A DNA stretch of 64,000 nt from JANLTX01 sp049840835 (GCA_049840835.1 JASGJG010000003.1:620001-684000); one strand, 5' to 3'. Shown: positions 17,591-27,196, counted from the stretch's first letter. Notes: generated from the letters alone by a model not told the origin. Numbers and translations are program-made.

Positions 17591-17609
17591 GCGGCGGTAG
17601 AATTGAGAA

Positions 17610-20048
17610 ATGCTTACTCCGTTGCTCGCTCTGGCCCTGGGCGCGATACTGCCGCCGAAGGTCCCTGTGGCGCGCCTGGAGGTGCTTCCAGCACAGATCG
17701 CACTAAACGGACGACGGGCAGTGCAGAGAGTCCTGGTGACGGCGGTACTGGCCGACGGCACCCGGCGGGATGTGACGGCGGAGGCGAAGCTCACTGCCTG
17801 GCCCCCCTCGCTGGTACGGCTCTCCCAGAACACCGCCTGGCCCTCTGCAGACGGCACGGGGGCGCTAAGGGCAACGCTGGGAACCGCCACGGTGAAGGTT
17901 CCGCTGAGCGTGAAGAACATGGCCGCCGCACCGGCCATTTCCTTTGTGAACGATGTGGCGCCGACTCTCGCCCGGCTCGGCTGCAGCGCGGGATCCTGTC
18001 ACGGCGCGGCATCGGGTAAGGGGGGCTTCAAGCTTTCTCTGAGGGGCTACGCTCCCGATCAGGACTTTGTGGCCATTACCAAAGCCTTCAACGGGCGGCG
18101 CATCACGCCTGAGGCTCCCGAGAAAAGCCTGTTTCTTCGCAAACCGCTCGGTGAGCTTCCCCATCGCGGGGGGACCGTGATCGCCCGGAACTCGCCCGAA
18201 CATCAGCTCTTGCTCGGGTGGCTCCAACAGGGGGCGCCCGGCCCCACCGGCTCGGAGTCTCCGCTGGTGAAACTGGAAGCGCTCCCCGGTGACCGTATGC
18301 TCGCGCCCGGCGAGACCCAGCGTATGCTCGTTCGCGCCACCTACGCCGACGGCAGCCGCGAAGATGTAACGCACCGGGCGCTGTTCGCCACGAACGATCC
18401 CGCTATCGCGTCGGTGAGCGAAGACGGCATGGCGAAACAGCTCCGCCCAGGCGAGACGGCTATTCTGGCAAAGTACCGCGACAAGCTGACTCTTATCCGA
18501 TTGAGCGCTCCCTTTCCTAATACCATCAATGAGCGTGCCTTTATGGCCCGCACGAACTACGTAGATGATGCGGTCAATGCGAAGCTCAAGGCGCTCCATA
18601 TCGAGCCATCCGGCCCTTGTACGGACAGTGAGTTTCTGCGGCGCGCCTATATAGATATCATCGGCACTCTGCCGACCGAGGAGGAAGTGCGCACGTATCT
18701 AGAGGATCGTGCAACCAACAAGCGCGAACGGCTTATTGACAGCCTTCTGGCGCGCCCGGAGTTCGGTCAGATATGGGCGCTCAAGCTCGGCGATCTGTTC
18801 ACGCTGCGCAAGGAGAACATGAGCCGCAAGTACGCCCTGCAGTTTCAAAGCTGGCTGGCCGAGCAACTCAATTCCGGTGTCGGGTGGGATGCTCTGGCCA
18901 CGAAGATCCTCACGGCATCTGGACCGCTGGAAGACAATCGTGCGGGCCTGTTCTGGATCAGCCGCGTGCCACAGAAACCGGGCCAGGGGTACTGGATACG
19001 CAATACGGAGAACTCCACGGAGCTGATCGCGCAGACGTTTCTGGGCCAGCGGATCGGGTGTGCGAAGTGCCATAACCATCCCACTGAAAAATACACCCAG
19101 GACGATTACTACCGATTCGCCGCGCTGTTCCACCAGGTGAGCGGAGGCGGGGAGGACGAGGAGGGCATTCCGGAGCGCCTGGAGGCGAAGCACGACCCGA
19201 ACCTGCGCCACCTGCGAACCAATGAGATCGTGACGCCGAGCCCGCTTGACCGCTCCACGCTGGTCTTCGCCAAAGACGAAGACCGCCGTATTCAGGCCGC
19301 CGCCTGGCTCGTGAAGCAGGACGATTTCGCTCGTAACGCCGTGAACCGACTCTGGGCGCGCTGCTTCGGCAAAGGCATCGTGGAGCCGGTAGACGATCTG
19401 CGCTCCACGAACCCTGCCAGCAACGAGCCACTGATGCGCGGTCTTGTTAACGAGCTGCGCAAAGCCAACTTCGACCTGAAGGCAGTGCTCAAGACGATCT
19501 GCCTCTCCACGACCTACCAGCGCAGTAGTACGGCGAACCAGACCAGTAGGCTCGATACGCGCTACTTTTCTCACTATCTGCCCAGGCGCCTGCCTGCCGA
19601 AGAGCTGGCCGACGCGCTGGCTCAGGTCACGGGTGTCCCTGACCGCTACCAGAACCAGCCGGAGGGCACCCGCGCCATCGAGGTCGCCGATGCTGAGATA
19701 CCGTCGGTGATGCTGGATACGTTTGGTCGCCCGGCCCGAACCCTCTCCGGTGAGTCCGAGCGCACCTGCGAGCCCGCGCTGGGCCAGGCCCTGGCGCTGC
19801 TCAACTCGCAGGAAGTCCAGAATAAGCTCGCCAACGGAGAGGGGATTGTCTCCAGACTGGTGAAAGAGAAGAAAACCGACGCTGAGATTCTCGACAGGCT
19901 TTTTCTTTTAGCGCTCGCCCGATACCCTCGGCCCCAGGAACGGAAGGCGCTGGAAGGGCAGATTACCGCCGCCAAGAACCGGGAGGAAGCGCTGCAGGAT
20001 GTTCTCTGGGCACTCCTGAATAGCCCGGAATTTTTCTTCGATCACTGA
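17610..20048 (+). CDS. DUF1549/DUF1553 protein with cytochrome c-like motifs
   Basis: 812 residues. A hydrophobic signal-type N-terminus precedes an Ig-like domain (about 20-102), a haem-binding-like region CSAGSCHG (125-132), a second Ig-like domain (about 225-310), DUF1549 (about 320-530, with FLRRAYIDIIGTLPTEEEV and CAKCHNHP near 485) and DUF1553 (about 570-800, with FARNAVNRLWARCFGKGIV and GRPARTLSGESER). CxxCH motifs suggest covalent haem. These proteins are almost always paired with DUF1501 proteins in planctomycete-like lineages; their biochemical role is not settled. First gene of a four-gene operon. Confidence 0.9.
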   Translation: MLTPLLALALGAILPPKVPVARLEVLPAQIALNGRRAVQRVLVTAVLADGTRRDVTAEAKLTAWPPSLVRLSQNTAWPSADGTGALRATLGTATVKVPLSVKNMAAAPAISFVNDVAPTLARLGCSAGSCHGAASGKGGFKLSLRGYAPDQDFVAITKAFNGRRITPEAPEKSLFLRKPLGELPHRGGTVIARNSPEHQLLLGWLQQGAPGPTGSESPLVKLEALPGDRMLAPGETQRMLVRATYADGSREDVTHRALFATNDPAIASVSEDGMAKQLRPGETAILAKYRDKLTLIRLSAPFPNTINERAFMARTNYVDDAVNAKLKALHIEPSGPCTDSEFLRRAYIDIIGTLPTEEEVRTYLEDRATNKRERLIDSLLARPEFGQIWALKLGDLFTLRKENMSRKYALQFQSWLAEQLNSGVGWDALATKILTASGPLEDNRAGLFWISRVPQKPGQGYWIRNTENSTELIAQTFLGQRIGCAKCHNHPTEKYTQDDYYRFAALFHQVSGGGEDEEGIPERLEAKHDPNLRHLRTNEIVTPSPLDRSTLVFAKDEDRRIQAAAWLVKQDDFARNAVNRLWARCFGKGIVEPVDDLRSTNPASNEPLMRGLVNELRKANFDLKAVLKTICLSTTYQRSSTANQTSRLDTRYFSHYLPRRLPAEELADALAQVTGVPDRYQNQPEGTRAIEVADAEIPSVMLDTFGRPARTLSGESERTCEPALGQALALLNSQEVQNKLANGEGIVSRLVKEKKTDAEILDRLFLLALARYPRPQERKALEGQITAAKNREEALQDVLWALLNSPEFFFDH

Positions 20049-20063
20049 GGATATACTTTCGCT

Positions 20064-21392
20064 ATGCTGGACGTAAACGCGGGTCAAGAGTACGCACGCT
20101 GCGATGGGATGACGCGGCGGGATTTCGTCCGGCTGGGCGCCCTGTCCGCCGTGGGGCTGGGCCTGCCAACGCTGCTGGCGCAAGAAGCCCTGGGCGCCAC
20201 GGGAAAGCCCCTGGCGAAGAATGTGGTGCTGGTCTATCTGGGCGGCGGACTGACCCACCATGACTCGTTCGACCCCAAGCCCGGTGCGCCCGCCGAGATT
20301 CGCGGCAAGTACGGCGTGATTCCCACAAAAATCCCCGGTATCCAGTTCTCCGACAAGATGACGGAGCTGGCGAAGATAACCCATCTCTACGCGCTCTGCA
20401 GGGGCCAGGTCACGGGCTCGGATCATCATGAGACAGCGACGCAGTGGATGCTGACAGGCAACACCGGGCTCATGCAGGGAGGCGACTACCCCGCGCTGGG
20501 TGCGATCTGCGCCCACGAGCTTCCGCCTCTCAGTACACTGCCTCCGTATGTGGCTATCCCGCGCAACGCCAGCTTTACCTGGGAGCTGGGCAAGGCCGCC
20601 TGGCTCGGCGAGCGCTATGAGTCGTTCAAGGCGGGTAACGTGGGCGATAATAACTGGCAGGTCTCGAATCTTTCGCTCCTGCCCGGCGTTGCCGAGGAGC
20701 GACTCACCCGCCGCCAGAACATGCGCCGCGCACTGGACAATCTGGCCCGAAAGTTCGAGTACAGCGATGCGCTGACCAGTATGGATAGCTTTCAGCAGAA
20801 AGCCGCCCAGATGATCCTCTCCCCCGAGGCTCGGAAAGCCTTCGACCTCAAGGCCGAGTCCGAGCCGACACAGACCCGCTACGGCAAAGACTTCTGGGGC
20901 CGACAGCTACTTCTGGCACGGCGGCTAGTGGAGGCGAACACGCGCTTCGTGCTGGTGACGCAGGGAGGCTGGGACCACCACGGCAAGATCTTTGAGGCCT
21001 GCGATAAAGACCTCCCGAATCTGGACCGCTCTCTATCTGCGTTTCTTTCCGACATGAACGAGCGAGGTCTGCTCAAAGACACGCTGGTGGCGGTCTACGG
21101 AGAGTTCGGGCGGACGAGCAAGATCAACAAAGACGCGGGTCGGGATCACTGGGGGAACGCGGGGTGTATGCTCTTCGCTGGGGCCGGGATTCGCGGAGGG
21201 CAGGTGATCGGCGAGACCGACGAACGCGGTGAGTACACCGTCAGCCGCCCGATTCGGCCCATGGAAGTGGCCGCGACGATCTACCACGCCCTGGGAATCG
21301 ACTACGAGCGCCATCTTGTCTCACCATCCGGGCGGCCTGTGGCGATCCTGCCGGAATGCGATCCCATTAAAGAGCTCTGGTCAGGAGCGTGA
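20064..21392 (+). CDS. DUF1501 protein, Tat-exported
   Basis: 442 residues. The Tat signal TRRDFVRLGALSAVGLGLP begins about residue 17. The body belongs to the alkaline-phosphatase/sulfatase-like superfamily, with the family landmarks NVVLVYLGGGLTHHDSFDPK, VTQGGWDHHGKIF, YGEFGRTSKINKDAGRDHWG and the C-terminal RPMEVAATIYHALGID. It is encoded 15 bp after the DUF1549/DUF1553 gene and overlaps the next gene by 4 bp. The function is undetermined, though the conserved Asp/His positions imply a metal site. Confidence 0.92.
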   Translation: MLDVNAGQEYARCDGMTRRDFVRLGALSAVGLGLPTLLAQEALGATGKPLAKNVVLVYLGGGLTHHDSFDPKPGAPAEIRGKYGVIPTKIPGIQFSDKMTELAKITHLYALCRGQVTGSDHHETATQWMLTGNTGLMQGGDYPALGAICAHELPPLSTLPPYVAIPRNASFTWELGKAAWLGERYESFKAGNVGDNNWQVSNLSLLPGVAEERLTRRQNMRRALDNLARKFEYSDALTSMDSFQQKAAQMILSPEARKAFDLKAESEPTQTRYGKDFWGRQLLLARRLVEANTRFVLVTQGGWDHHGKIFEACDKDLPNLDRSLSAFLSDMNERGLLKDTLVAVYGEFGRTSKINKDAGRDHWGNAGCMLFAGAGIRGGQVIGETDERGEYTVSRPIRPMEVAATIYHALGIDYERHLVSPSGRPVAILPECDPIKELWSGA

Positions 21393-22678
21393 TCCCGGCG
21401 CCTGCGATTATCTTTAGCCGCGATGTGCTTCCGACTCTGCGAACGAGCTGTCTTTCCTGCCACTCCGGACCGAACCCCGCCAGCGGCTACGCGATGGATA
21501 CGCGGGAGAAGCTGCTGGCAGGTGGGCGACACGGAGTGGCTGTCGTACCCGGCAAGGGCGCTCAGAGCAACTTTCTGCGCTACTGCACCGGGGAGCTAAA
21601 GCCCCAGATGCCGCCCGGCGGTGCGCTCGACAAAGTCCAGCTCGGTGTTCTCAAGCGCTGGATCGACGAAGGCGCGAAAACGGACAGCTTTACGGCGGCG
21701 ACCCCGACTTCCCCCAACGTAGCGTCAACTCCCGTTCCCGTTTTAGGAAGCGCAGGGACAGAAAAGCGCCGCGCCGCTCCTGTAACGGCGCTGGCGCTCT
21801 CCCCCGATGGTAAGACGCTCGCGGTCGGCGGCTATCGGTCGGTTCGCCTGCTGGACTCGGCCACCGGCGAGCTGCAGAAATTACTCACAGGCTGCGCCGA
21901 CCAGGTACAGAGTCTGGCCTGGGATTCGAGTGGGAAACGGCTGGCTGCGGCGGGTGGCATCCCCGGTGAGAGCGGCGAGGTGGTCATCTTCGAGGTCGCG
22001 AGCGGCAAGGTCCAGAGGATCTTGACCGGGCATCGCGATGTCGTCGTCGCCGTGGCGTGGCGTAGCGGCAGCGCGGAGCTTGCCACCGGCTCGCTGGACA
22101 GGACGGCGGCCATATGGAGCATCGATACCGGGCAGCGCCTGCGGCTGCTCAAAGACCACGCCGATACCGTTCTCGCCGTAGCCTACAGTCCCTCGGGGGA
22201 GTTCTTAGCCACTGCGGGCGCGGACAGAACCGCCAAGCTCTACCGAACTCGCGACGGTGTCCGTGTGGCGGCGCTCAACGCCCATCAGGACGCGGTAGTC
22301 CGGCTCGCGTTCTCGCCCGATAGCAAGCGGCTGGCGACCGCTTCTGCCGACAAGACCATCCGTGTGTGGAGTGTCAAAGATGGTCCTATCGAGAACCCGG
22401 ATGTCACCCAGTACGAACCCGACCCCCTCACCGCCTGCGCGTTCTCGCCCGACAACCAGCGGCTCTTCTGGGTCTCGGCAGCGGGAAAAGTGAAAGTCTT
22501 TACTGCCGATGGCCGCAACTACCAGATGGAGTTCGCCGACGCGACAGACTGGGTGACAAGCCTGGCCGCCACTCTCGACGGTAAAACGCTGATCGCAGGC
22601 ACCCTGGATGGAGCGCTTCTCTACTGGGATCTTGCCACGCGAAAGCTTCTCCGGGGCGGCGTATCTCATGCAAGATAA
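21389..22678 (+). CDS. Cytochrome c-like domain fused to WD40 propeller
   Basis: 429 residues starting with GTG 21389, which overlaps the TGA of the DUF1501 gene (GTGA). Residues 10-95 form a planctomycete-type cytochrome c domain (LRTSCLSCHSGPNP haem motif, MPPGGALDKVQLGVLKRWID). Residues about 130-425 are at least seven WD40-type blades (VTALALSPDGKTLAVGGYRS, VRLAFSPDSKRLATASADKT). No clear signal peptide is seen at the GTG start. Coupling to DUF1501 suggests one complex at the cell envelope. Confidence 0.88.
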   Translation: MIPAPAIIFSRDVLPTLRTSCLSCHSGPNPASGYAMDTREKLLAGGRHGVAVVPGKGAQSNFLRYCTGELKPQMPPGGALDKVQLGVLKRWIDEGAKTDSFTAATPTSPNVASTPVPVLGSAGTEKRRAAPVTALALSPDGKTLAVGGYRSVRLLDSATGELQKLLTGCADQVQSLAWDSSGKRLAAAGGIPGESGEVVIFEVASGKVQRILTGHRDVVVAVAWRSGSAELATGSLDRTAAIWSIDTGQRLRLLKDHADTVLAVAYSPSGEFLATAGADRTAKLYRTRDGVRVAALNAHQDAVVRLAFSPDSKRLATASADKTIRVWSVKDGPIENPDVTQYEPDPLTACAFSPDNQRLFWVSAAGKVKVFTADGRNYQMEFADATDWVTSLAATLDGKTLIAGTLDGALLYWDLATRKLLRGGVSHAR

Positions 22679-23312
22679 GAAGCCCACGGTCAAAGACCTC
22701 CCGATCTTCGGCCTGGTCGCGGGCCAGAGTACGAAATTCACGCTTCAGGGCGAGAACCTTGCCCCCACAGCCATTACCGTCAAAAGCCCCCTTCAGGCGA
22801 AACTTCTAGAAAGCAAGCCGGAAAGTGTCACTCTGGAAGTCGCAGTGCCTGCGGACTGCCCCCCTGAGTCGTTCGACCTGACTCTCGTGCATCCCAAAGA
22901 TAGCCCGATAGTCAAGCTCCCCGTGGTGCTCGCCGCAGCCGTAGAAGTCACGGTAAAGAAGCCCTTGAACAGATTCGAGCAAGCGATGCCGCTCCCGCCT
23001 GGTCCCTCGCTCTGGGTGCAGACCACCCTGGACAACGATCAGGCGCACCTGTATCAGCTTCCGTTGAAACGGGGGGAACGGCGAGAGTTCTATGTCACCG
23101 GCGCCCGCTCTCCGCTCTCCGACCTCGATGCGCTGATCCGAATCCGAGACTCACGGCGGCGACTTCTGAGCACGGCAGTAGGCCGTCTGCGCAAAGACCG
23201 TCGCCTGAACTTCGTCGCCCCGATCGACGGTATCTACTACCTCGAAATCGGGGATGTACAGCAACGCGCCGGTCTCCGAATGCTCTACCGGCTTGTCGTA
23301 CGCCAGCCGTGA
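22668..23312 (+). CDS. Small beta-rich protein, pre-peptidase-like domains
   Basis: 214 residues from ATG 22668, overlapping the end of the WD40 gene by 11 bp. It shows two beta-sandwich segments: an Ig/IPT-like one (KFTLQGENLAPTAITVKSPL) and a C-terminal PPC-like one (HLYQLPLKRGERREFYV, GIYYLEIGDVQ). Such proteins accompany the DUF1549/DUF1501/WD40 set in planctomycete-like genomes. The function is probably binding; not established. Confidence 0.75.
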   Translation: MQDKKPTVKDLPIFGLVAGQSTKFTLQGENLAPTAITVKSPLQAKLLESKPESVTLEVAVPADCPPESFDLTLVHPKDSPIVKLPVVLAAAVEVTVKKPLNRFEQAMPLPPGPSLWVQTTLDNDQAHLYQLPLKRGERREFYVTGARSPLSDLDALIRIRDSRRRLLSTAVGRLRKDRRLNFVAPIDGIYYLEIGDVQQRAGLRMLYRLVVRQP

Positions 23313-23349
23313 AATCACTTCTTGTGATGAAGCTATGGTATAGCAAAAC

Positions 23350-24234
23350 ATGCCTACGATGACGATGCACCCTGCGCTGGCCAGCGACCCCACTCCGGCC
23401 ATCGCTAATCTCTCCTATGGCCCGTCTCCCCATCAGGTACTGGATGTGTACTTGCCACCGCAGGGCAAAGGTCCCTTTCCCGTAGTGGTCTGGTACGGAG
23501 GCATCTGGAAAGCGCTCAAAACGCCACCCGGCGCAGGCGATATCGACACACTCCTTTCGCAGAACTGTGCGCTGGTCGTGGTGGAAACGCGAACGATGGA
23601 GGATGCGACCGCCGATGGCGTGGCGGCACCGATCTCCTACGTGATGCTCGATGCCCGCCGCGCCGTTCAGTTCGTGCGACTCCATGCCAGGGAGTATCAA
23701 CTCGACCCGAACCGAATCGCCACTGCGGGTAGCTCCCAGGGGAGCCTGCCTGCTCTGTATGTAGCGTGCGCGGGAGAGAAGGCAGACCGGCATGCCCGAG
23801 ATCCCATTGAGCGCACTTCAACACGAGTCACCTGCATCGGTGTGTTTCGCGGTCAGCCCAGCATCGACCCGAAGGTCATGCAGGAGTGGGTTCCTGGGGT
23901 GGAGTGGGGGGCGCCAGCGCTCGGTTGCAGCTTCCAGGAATCGCTGCAGCGCCGAGAGCAACTGCTACCCATTATCAACCAGTGGTCCCCCGATGCCTTA
24001 CTGCCGCGCAATAGAAAGAAGACACCGCCGATCTACTTCTACAATAACTGGGGCCTGACCAGGCCACCCGATTGGTCGGAGACAGAGTACCTCGTTCACT
24101 CCCCCCGCTGGGCGCTGGGCTTTCAACGACTGGCAAAAGCGCACGGCGTTACCTGCTATGTGGACTTCCCCGGTCACCCACCCGCCAAGTACAAAAGCAT
24201 GTGGGAGTTCCTGGTCCGAGAACTCAATCCGTGA
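23350..24234 (+). CDS. Alpha/beta-hydrolase, esterase-like
   Basis: 294 residues without a signal peptide. The fold is that of BD-FAE/acetyl-esterase type hydrolases: VVVWYGGIWK near residue 45 (oxyanion region), nucleophile elbow GSSQGS (about 128-133), FYNNWGL, and the likely catalytic His in FPGHPPAKYK near the C-terminus. It starts 37 bp after the DUF1549-type operon on the same strand, so may be transcribed with it. The substrate is unknown; carbohydrate esters are a guess. Confidence 0.82.
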   Translation: MPTMTMHPALASDPTPAIANLSYGPSPHQVLDVYLPPQGKGPFPVVVWYGGIWKALKTPPGAGDIDTLLSQNCALVVVETRTMEDATADGVAAPISYVMLDARRAVQFVRLHAREYQLDPNRIATAGSSQGSLPALYVACAGEKADRHARDPIERTSTRVTCIGVFRGQPSIDPKVMQEWVPGVEWGAPALGCSFQESLQRREQLLPIINQWSPDALLPRNRKKTPPIYFYNNWGLTRPPDWSETEYLVHSPRWALGFQRLAKAHGVTCYVDFPGHPPAKYKSMWEFLVRELNP

Positions 24235-24393
24235 ACCTGCACTTTCGCAGCCTGCTTGCCTGAAAGTGGGCGCCAGGTTGGCGCGCTATGGTGAAAGCAG
24301 GATTCTCGCACCGCTGTGTCACAATTAGGCCAACGGTGTCCATCCGCCGCGCACTATGCGGGGCGGAGTCAGCATCTCGGACAGAGGCGCCCC

Positions 24394-25314
24394 ATGAAGA
24401 TAGGTCTTCGTGATATCGATCCGAATATCGCCAGGCGCATCCGCGAAATGCTCGATTATATGCGGACGATGGGATTTCAAGACCATCAGCACGCGCACAC
24501 GCCGGAGCAAGAGGCGCAGCTTGTTGCGGCGCGCACCATACTTCAGCGGACAGACATAGTACCGCACGTACTGAGATTGGCATCCAGCGTTGGAGTGGGC
24601 TTGCTTACCCTGATTATGGTGGGTAAAGGTATTAATTCTGGCGCGATTCCAGGACCAATGGTAATTGCCGGACCTGCGCTCGGGGGACTAACCTACTGGC
24701 TATCCTGGTGGGGGAACAAGCAGAAAAGGGTCGGCGACCTGGATAGATCAATGACCAGCGAAGAGGTACGCGCCGCTGGCTCGGTGATTAAAGCTACACC
24801 CTCCGAGACCTCGTATTTCGAATCGCTCGCCCTCATTCTCGAAATCGGCGCTCCACTCGGTGGGCAAACCGGCCAGGACATTCTGTCCGAACTGAACGTG
24901 TTGATCGCTCAGTCGCGCCAACTCCAGACACATCGCGACAATCTCAGAGCTGCCACCAACGCCGAGTCTGCCGATGCACTGGTCGCTCAGCGCGAGGATC
25001 TTCGGGCTAAACTGTCGCGAACCACCGATGAAGCGGCACGACGGGCGATGGAGCAGAGCATTGCGCTGCTCGAAACCCGCTGTCAGGTGGCGCAAACTCT
25101 TCAGCCCAGTCTGGAGCGCGTCGAAGCCCAGCAGGAAGTAATCCTGCAGACCCTTGCGTCCGTCCAATCGAGTCTCGCTCGGATGAAAGTCGCGCCCGAC
25201 GCGCTCATCGCTCCCGACATCGCCGTGATTCAGAACAGCATTTCGGAAGTCACAGGGCAAACGCGGGCAGTCGAGCAAGCGCTACAGGAAGTCATGTCGA
25301 TTCGCAGTGAATGA
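24394..25314 (+). CDS. Membrane protein with long coiled-coil tail
   Basis: 306 residues from ATG 24394; a longer upstream reading has no ribosome-binding site. Residues about 60-110 contain two hydrophobic segments (LRLASSVGVGLLTLIMVG and PMVIAGPALGGLTYWLSWWG). From residue 150 on the protein is helical with heptad character, rich in Gln/Glu/Ala (LRAKLSRTTDEAARRAMEQS), indicating a coiled coil. I recognise no family. The next gene overlaps it by 8 bp. Confidence 0.65.
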   Translation: MKIGLRDIDPNIARRIREMLDYMRTMGFQDHQHAHTPEQEAQLVAARTILQRTDIVPHVLRLASSVGVGLLTLIMVGKGINSGAIPGPMVIAGPALGGLTYWLSWWGNKQKRVGDLDRSMTSEEVRAAGSVIKATPSETSYFESLALILEIGAPLGGQTGQDILSELNVLIAQSRQLQTHRDNLRAATNAESADALVAQREDLRAKLSRTTDEAARRAMEQSIALLETRCQVAQTLQPSLERVEAQQEVILQTLASVQSSLARMKVAPDALIAPDIAVIQNSISEVTGQTRAVEQALQEVMSIRSE

Positions 25315-25993
25315 AAACGACATAACCAGGAAACCGACAGAGGGCAAGACAGTGATACTCTGGGACAACGATGGCGTACTGGTGGACACCGAGCGCTGGT
25401 ATTTCGAGGCTACGCGTGAAGCCTTCGCTGGAGTGGGGGTTACGCTAACTACAGAACTCTATTTCGAGTACTTTCTCTCTCGCTCCAAGGGCACCTCCAC
25501 ATTTGCTGCCACGCAGGGACTGAGCGAAGCGGACATAGCGGCACTATCTGCTTCCCGGAATTTGCGCTACCAACAAATGCTGGAGCAGGAGCAGATCACC
25601 ATGGACGGTGCCGCCGAAACACTCGCGCTACTGCGCCCACACTTCACCATGGGAATCGTGACCAGCTCCCGGCGTCAGCACTTCGAGGCGATCCATCGTC
25701 GGACAGGTCTGCTGGAGTATTTTGACTTTGTCATCGCACATGGGGATTACGAACGGAGTAAGCCAGCGCCAGACCCATATCTCGCCGCTGTTGCTCGGAG
25801 TGGGCAGCCTGCCAGCTGCTGCATCGCGATTGAAGACGCGCCCCGTGGACTTCTGGCCGCTCAGGCAGCCACCCTCGATTGTTGGGTCATTCCGACCGAG
25901 CTCACCCGGCGCGCGGCATTTTCCGGCGCTTCGCGAGTTCTTGACCGCATTACAGACCTGCCCGCCTTGCTGCTCCATGCAACCTCAGCCTGA
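25307..25993 (+). CDS. HAD-superfamily hydrolase, beta-phosphoglucomutase/phosphatase type
   Basis: 228 residues. Motif I DNDGVLVDTE (19-28, nucleophile and acid Asp), a helical cap, motif II IVTSS, motif III Lys in ERSKPAPDPYL and motif IV IAIEDAPRGLLAA are all present, so the enzyme should be active. Note DNDG in place of the common DxDG pattern with Phe/Leu. It starts at GTG 25307 inside the previous gene and overlaps the convergent TlpA-like gene by 9 bp. It probably hydrolyses a small phosphorylated metabolite. Confidence 0.88.
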   Translation: MNENDITRKPTEGKTVILWDNDGVLVDTERWYFEATREAFAGVGVTLTTELYFEYFLSRSKGTSTFAATQGLSEADIAALSASRNLRYQQMLEQEQITMDGAAETLALLRPHFTMGIVTSSRRQHFEAIHRRTGLLEYFDFVIAHGDYERSKPAPDPYLAAVARSGQPASCCIAIEDAPRGLLAAQAATLDCWVIPTELTRRAAFSGASRVLDRITDLPALLLHATSA

Positions 25994-27196
25994 AACAGGC
26001 CGGGCCAGAGCCTTCTCCACGCTGGCGCGGAGCCGATGGAACTGGTCGGTGCTGAAGCCCGTGGTGGTGGAGACGACTTTGCCGTCTCGCCCGAGCACCA
26101 CATAGTGGGGAACGTCCATCACACCATATGCCTCGTAGTTGGACTTAGGGCCAACCACCAGCGGCCAGCTGATGTTGAACTCCTTCACGTGGTCTGCAAG
26201 TTTCGCGAACTCCTGGTCTTTAGTGATGCCACGCTCGTTTTTGAAGAACCCATAGTAACCGGTCACGCTCACCACCTCCAGGCCCTTGCTCTTCAGCTCG
26301 TCGTACAGCTTGCGCATAGCTGGGTATCCTCGCTTACAAAATGGCCACCAGTGCGAGGTAAAGTCCACCACCACGACTTTTCCCTGGAGTGACTCCAGAC
26401 CTGTAAAATCACCGTAGCCACGCTCTCGGGTAAGAGCCGGGGCCATGTTTCCTACAAGGGCCGCCTGCTTCAGTTTGCTGTCAAGCTGCTGGGCCGCGGG
26501 GCTTCCCTCCCCTAGCTTCTGGCGAGCGGCCTTGAGAGCGGCCAGGGCCTCCGCATGCTTACCGGCGCCACCCAGCAGGTCGGCCCGCCCCGTGGCAAGG
26601 GATATTCTGGTCTGATCCGCGATGACCTTGTCGGTTTCGGTGGTCAGTTTATCGAAGGGCACTCTGGCCTCCACCTTTGTCAGGAGATCCAGACCCGCCT
26701 GCGCACCAAGCTTCTCCGCAACCGTGAAAGCTAGCTCCAGGCCGGTCATCTGAGCGATATGGGTGGCCGCCGCAGGGTATGGGGGCTTGAGCTCGGTAAG
26801 CGTGGCCACCAGCGCCTTCGCATCTCCCTGTCGCTGGGCGCTATCGAGAATGACCTGCTGCGCTTCGAACGCATCTTCGGGTGTGGGAAAGGAAGTCAGG
26901 AAACGCCTGGCGGCAGTTCGGGCCTCGTCATACTTCTCGGCGAAATAGTAGAGTTGCGCCCAGGACAGGGCCTTTTCCAGCTGGACCGTGGCAGGATCGA
27001 CATCCTTTACAGCGGCTTTGGCTGTGTCCGCCCGCGTCTTTATGATCGCCGCGATATCCGGCTCCTGCTTCTGCAGCCCCTTCGCATTGTCGGTGCGGAT
27101 CCGCAAAAGAACGGTGTCCGGATCTTCCGCCCTTGCTAGGGTCGCGGTGCTCGCGATAAGTACAGTGGATGCGAGGAGTAAGGACCACCTTTTCAT
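25985..27196 (-). CDS. Exported TlpA-like thioredoxin-fold protein lacking one active-site Cys
   Basis: 403 residues. A signal peptide (MKRWSLLLASTVLIASTATLARA) is followed by a helical, TPR-like N-terminal half and a TlpA/AhpC-type thioredoxin domain from about residue 250 (LQGKVVVVDFTSHWWPFCKRGYPAM). The usual WCxxC active site reads W-W-P-F-C, so only the resolving Cys remains; a classical disulfide exchange cannot occur. The rest of the fold (EVVSVTGYYGFF, INWPLVVGPKSNYEAYGV-like, YVVLGRDGKVV) is intact. A monothiol or non-redox role is inferred. Confidence 0.83.
   Translation of the reverse strand: MKRWSLLLASTVLIASTATLARAEDPDTVLLRIRTDNAKGLQKQEPDIAAIIKTRADTAKAAVKDVDPATVQLEKALSWAQLYYFAEKYDEARTAARRFLTSFPTPEDAFEAQQVILDSAQRQGDAKALVATLTELKPPYPAAATHIAQMTGLELAFTVAEKLGAQAGLDLLTKVEARVPFDKLTTETDKVIADQTRISLATGRADLLGGAGKHAEALAALKAARQKLGEGSPAAQQLDSKLKQAALVGNMAPALTRERGYGDFTGLESLQGKVVVVDFTSHWWPFCKRGYPAMRKLYDELKSKGLEVVSVTGYYGFFKNERGITKDQEFAKLADHVKEFNISWPLVVGPKSNYEAYGVMDVPHYVVLGRDGKVVSTTTGFSTDQFHRLRASVEKALARPVSG

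Noticed and set aside
18699..19574. Minus-strand frame of 291 codons inside the DUF1549/DUF1553 gene
   Set aside because: Antisense shadow in GC-rich coding DNA; the plus strand shows clear domain motifs.
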